From Clostridia bacterium (GTDB lineage: Bacteria; Bacillota; Clostridia; Oscillospirales; Acutalibacteraceae): a stretch of 46,321 nucleotides of DNA. Where the stretch lies: NCBI GenBank assembly GCA_017434985.1, contig JAFSFY010000016.1, forward strand, positions 1 through 46,321. The letters run 5' to 3'. A model generated the notes under the pieces. It ran no database searches. It was not told where the DNA came from and saw nothing but the letters and a program-made list of their open reading frames with translations. The number at the start of each line of letters is the position of its first letter. Position 1 is the first letter of the stretch. The position numbers were made by a program, and so were the translations under genes. Below, piece by piece: positions 44,658 to 46,321 of the stretch.

Positions 44658-44693
44658 AACCGCCCCGTTTTTCCGAAAAACGGGGCGGTTTTT
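44658..44693 (+). terminator. Terminator of the DUF554 gene
   Basis: A 15-bp perfect stem (AACCGCCCCGTTTTT and complement), CCG loop, then T-run. Its right half (GGGCGGTTTTT) plus the following 35 bases are repeated at about 45471-45518. Confidence 0.9.
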
Positions 44694-44703
44694 CGTATAC
44701 AAC

Positions 44704-44732
44704 AAAAGCGAGGGGAATTCACCTCGCTTTTT
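44704..44732. terminator. Palindromic terminator of cassette A
   Basis: AAAAGCGAGG and its complement around a GAATTC-centred loop, with one mismatch. It lies 12 bases beyond the stop of the minus-strand ORF at 44744. The same element is perfect in cassette B. Confidence 0.75.
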
Positions 44733-44743
44733 GTGGGAGCTTT

Positions 44744-45217
44744 TCAATTGGATAATTCTTTCTGTAAATTGGTTTTATAGATGCTATTATACTGCGCAAA
44801 CTGAATTTTGACAGCTTTTTTGAAATTCTTGCAACCTTCGGCAAAAAAGATTGGTATGTTATGTAATGCGTCTGCAAGAGTTTCAAGTTGCTTATAATCT
44901 TGATTTTTTGCACATTCAAGCATTTTTGAAAATCCCTTTTTAAGAAAAGAATAACAAAAATCCTCTTTAATAAACTTTAAACCGTAAGTGTATATGTTGT
45001 CAACATATACCCACCTAAAGTATTCCTTGTCAAGAGAGTCTATGCTTCTTAACTGTTTTCTGACAATGTTGTCATCAACTGTATTATCAATTTGAGGCTC
45101 GGACAAAACTTTTAGTACGGATTCTATAATCTGAGTATTATATTCTTTTTCCGGTTTCGCACGTAACATTGTTAGTATTGAATGTATATCGTGAAAATCA
45201 TAATTTGAAATTATCAT
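44744..45217 (-). CDS. Uncharacterised A+T-rich protein, cassette A (157 aa)
   Basis: I do not recognise this protein. It is helical, with no signal peptide or membrane segment, and rich in Lys, Asn and Ile; base composition is much more A+T-rich than genes to the left, suggesting recent arrival. A good minus-strand promoter (45238-45266) and the ribosome site AAAGGCGGTGA precede the ATG, so it is likely expressed. It sits in the first of two cassettes with the same frame elements. Possible roles (immunity, antitoxin, defence accessory) are guesses only. Confidence 0.6.
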   Translation of the reverse strand: MIISNYDFHDIHSILTMLRAKPEKEYNTQIIESVLKVLSEPQIDNTVDDNIVRKQLRSIDSLDKEYFRWVYVDNIYTYGLKFIKEDFCYSFLKKGFSKMLECAKNQDYKQLETLADALHNIPIFFAEGCKNFKKAVKIQFAQYNSIYKTNLQKELSN

Positions 45218-45237
45218 ATCTTCACCGCCTTTAATTT

Positions 45238-45266
45238 ATTATAACATATTTGATTTCAAAAGTAAA
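45238..45266 (-). promoter_or_regulatory. Promoter of cassette A
   Basis: On the minus strand TTTACT (45266-45261), 17 bases, perfect TATAAT (45243-45238) with an extended TG. It is nearly identical to the cassette B promoter. Confidence 0.8.
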
Positions 45267-45338
45267 TTCACGCAGTATAAATCTCCTCAAAATACAAATA
45301 CTAACATCACAATTTGTAATATAAGGAGAAATGTATAT

Positions 45339-45417
45339 ATGAAAGCAACAGGTATAGTTAGAAGAATAGAGGAATGAGGTATAATAACACCAAGAGCTAT
45401 AAAGCCACATAAACACT
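45339..45417 (+). pseudogene. Broken AbrB/SpoVT-type gene start
   Basis: After ATAAGGAG, the frame reads MKATGIVRRIEE and stops (45375-45377), continuing (after the stop) GIITPRAIKPHKH. This is the beginning of AbrB-type transition regulators (MKATGIVRR then ...LGR.VIP), so I call a decayed N-terminal fragment with a small deletion at LGR. An identical start begins at 46311. Confidence 0.65.
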
Positions 45418-45470
45418 AGGTTTTTTGCAAGTTTGCCCTATTGAACACAAGCCCCTAATTTTATGGTTTT

Positions 45471-45518
45471 GGGCGGTTTTTATACATAGCAAAAGCGAGG
45501 TGAATTCACCTCGCTTTT
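45471..45518. repeat. Copy of the DUF554 terminator-side sequence with 28-bp palindrome
   Basis: GGGCGGTTTTT, a short spacer and the perfect 28-bp palindrome centred on GAATTC (45491-45518) repeat 44685-44732. It serves as the terminator of the minus-strand ORF at 45520. Confidence 0.8.
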
Positions 45519-45519
45519 A

Positions 45520-46113
45520 TCAATCTATTTCAAATCTTGTGAAAGCACTTTGAATAGCTTTATTAGCATTTTCATATCGTTGCTGTATATTTTCCCAACC
45601 AACTTCTGATGTATTGTCAGACATGGTGCAAGTGAAATTTGAAAGTGTATTAACAGCTGTTTTTAGCAATTCGTTCAAATTTGCTTTGCTTTGAATTAAA
45701 TAAATCCCACCATCTTTTTGGGGTAATGTGCGTCCCGCAAAATGTTCTAATATCAAAATTCGTTGGCGCTTATTTAAAGTTGGCGATATTTCAATGATTG
45801 TAGTGAGGAGTTTTTTGAAATGATCTTCGACAAGATTTTTTGAAGATGAAATCAACCTTATAAGATTTCCTACAATTATCCACTGGTTATCTGCATTGTC
45901 ACTTATAAGTAATTCAAAATCTTGTGCAATAAGTTCTTGACGCCAGAGTTCTATGGTGGCTTCACTCAAAGTACGATATTGTTTATATTTTTGAGGGTCA
46001 TCTCTATCCATTAACATATCATCGCCATGATGATAAAAGAAGAACTCTTTTATGGTGTTTTCATGTTCGCTCTGTTGTGTATTAGTATTAGAAAATAATT
46101 TTAATAAAGACAC
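45520..46113 (-). CDS. Uncharacterised A+T-rich protein, cassette B (197 aa)
   Basis: I do not recognise this protein. It is largely helical, without membrane segments or a signal peptide, and it shows no evident similarity to the cassette A product although the promoter, ribosome site and terminator are nearly the same. GTG start, with AAAGGCGGTGA upstream. Atypical base composition suggests transfer. No function is proposed. Confidence 0.6.
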   Translation of the reverse strand: MSLLKLFSNTNTQQSEHENTIKEFFFYHHGDDMLMDRDDPQKYKQYRTLSEATIELWRQELIAQDFELLISDNADNQWIIVGNLIRLISSSKNLVEDHFKKLLTTIIEISPTLNKRQRILILEHFAGRTLPQKDGGIYLIQSKANLNELLKTAVNTLSNFTCTMSDNTSEVGWENIQQRYENANKAIQSAFTRFEID

Positions 46114-46133
46114 AAAATCACCGCCTTTTATTT

Positions 46134-46162
46134 ATTATATCATATTTCATTTCAAAAGTAAA
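46134..46162 (-). promoter_or_regulatory. Promoter of cassette B
   Basis: On the minus strand TTTACT (46162-46157), 17 bases, TATAAT (46139-46134); it matches the cassette A promoter almost base for base. Confidence 0.8.
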
Positions 46163-46208
46163 TCTTGCAGTATAAATCCCCTTAAAATACAGATAATAAG
46201 AACCACAC

Positions 46209-46239
46209 GGTGTTTCCAAAATTGGAAATTTTGGACACC
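46209..46239. repeat. Imperfect 31-bp palindrome upstream of the AbrB-type start
   Basis: GGTGT(TT)CCAAAATT and AATTTTGGACACC form inverted arms. It lies in about 75 bases that are absent from the equivalent place in cassette A, so it may be an inserted operator or hairpin. Confidence 0.55.
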
Positions 46240-46310
46240 TGAGTGAACCTTGTTACTCGCGTTCGCTCGTAATATACAACACAATTTGTAATTTAAGGAG
46301 AAATGTATAT

Positions 46311-46321
46311 ATGAAAGCAAC
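46311..46321 (+). CDS. Start of a further AbrB/SpoVT-type gene, cut by the window end
   Basis: TTAAGGAG lies ten bases or so before ATGAAAGCAAC, encoding MKA(T), the same as the fragment at 45339. Only three full codons are visible; the identity is taken from the repeat with the left copy. Confidence 0.4.

Noticed and set aside
24..46321. CRISPR arrays, tRNA and rRNA genes
   Set aside because: No regularly spaced identical repeats, no cloverleaf with a CCA-type end and T-loop GTTCRA, and no rRNA-like blocks were seen.

Overview
The window (46,321 bases, roughly half G+C apart from an A+T-rich right end) looks like the chromosome of a Gram-positive anaerobe, most likely an uncultured gut Clostridia/Oscillospirales-type bacterium. 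The evidence is strong purine-rich ribosome binding sites, SipW-type signal peptidases with TasA-like substrates, a dockerin and a cohesin-like domain, PiT/DUF47 phosphate transport and Clostridia-style intergenic repeats. This taxonomic reading is inference; no rRNA or tRNA gene is present.

Left part (1-4942): housekeeping and metabolism. It holds a DMT/EamA permease, an operon of a class II aldolase and a GH28-like beta-helix protein, and a PiT phosphate permease with its DUF47 partner, each unit bounded by promoters and terminators. A G+C-rich non-coding dispersed repeat fills about 4970-5220.

Centre (5511-38196): a 32.7 kb, one-directional, tightly packed cluster of 16 genes ending at a strong terminator. 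I read it as a surface-fibre or envelope-appendage assembly system. It encodes a 2,734-residue exported protein ending in nine Cys-rich repeats and a dockerin, and next to it a membrane-anchored protein with a cohesin-like domain. It also encodes a degenerate HD-GYP/EAL-like protein and seven membrane-targeted proteins with SipW/TasA-type N-termini (330-1,558 aa, plus one of 169 aa). Two SipW-type signal peptidases, a membrane-bound McrB-like AAA+ ATPase with a DUF2357/McrC-like coiled-coil partner that shows no nuclease motif, an Lgt-like membrane protein with altered catalytic residues, and a BspA-like leucine-rich-repeat protein complete it. The proposed logic is that fibre subunits are exported and trimmed by the two SipW enzymes, an AAA+ motor on the inner face acts in assembly or control, and the giant protein is tethered by dockerin-cohesin pairing. 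The combination is not one I recognise as described and is the main finding.

Right part (38250-44693): single metabolic genes with clear promoters and terminators: a nitroreductase, a DapA/NanA-family lyase, a MalY/PatB-type PLP enzyme, an FG-GAP-like membrane-anchored protein, a TraX-family protein and a DUF554 protein. The FG-GAP-like gene sits between two diverged direct copies (about 165 bp) of the malY-terminator-traX junction, a scar of gene insertion.

Right end (44694-46321): A+T-rich DNA with two cassettes. They share terminator palindrome, promoter, RBS and a divergent AbrB-type gene start, but carry unrelated small ORFs. A further AbrB-type start runs off the window edge.
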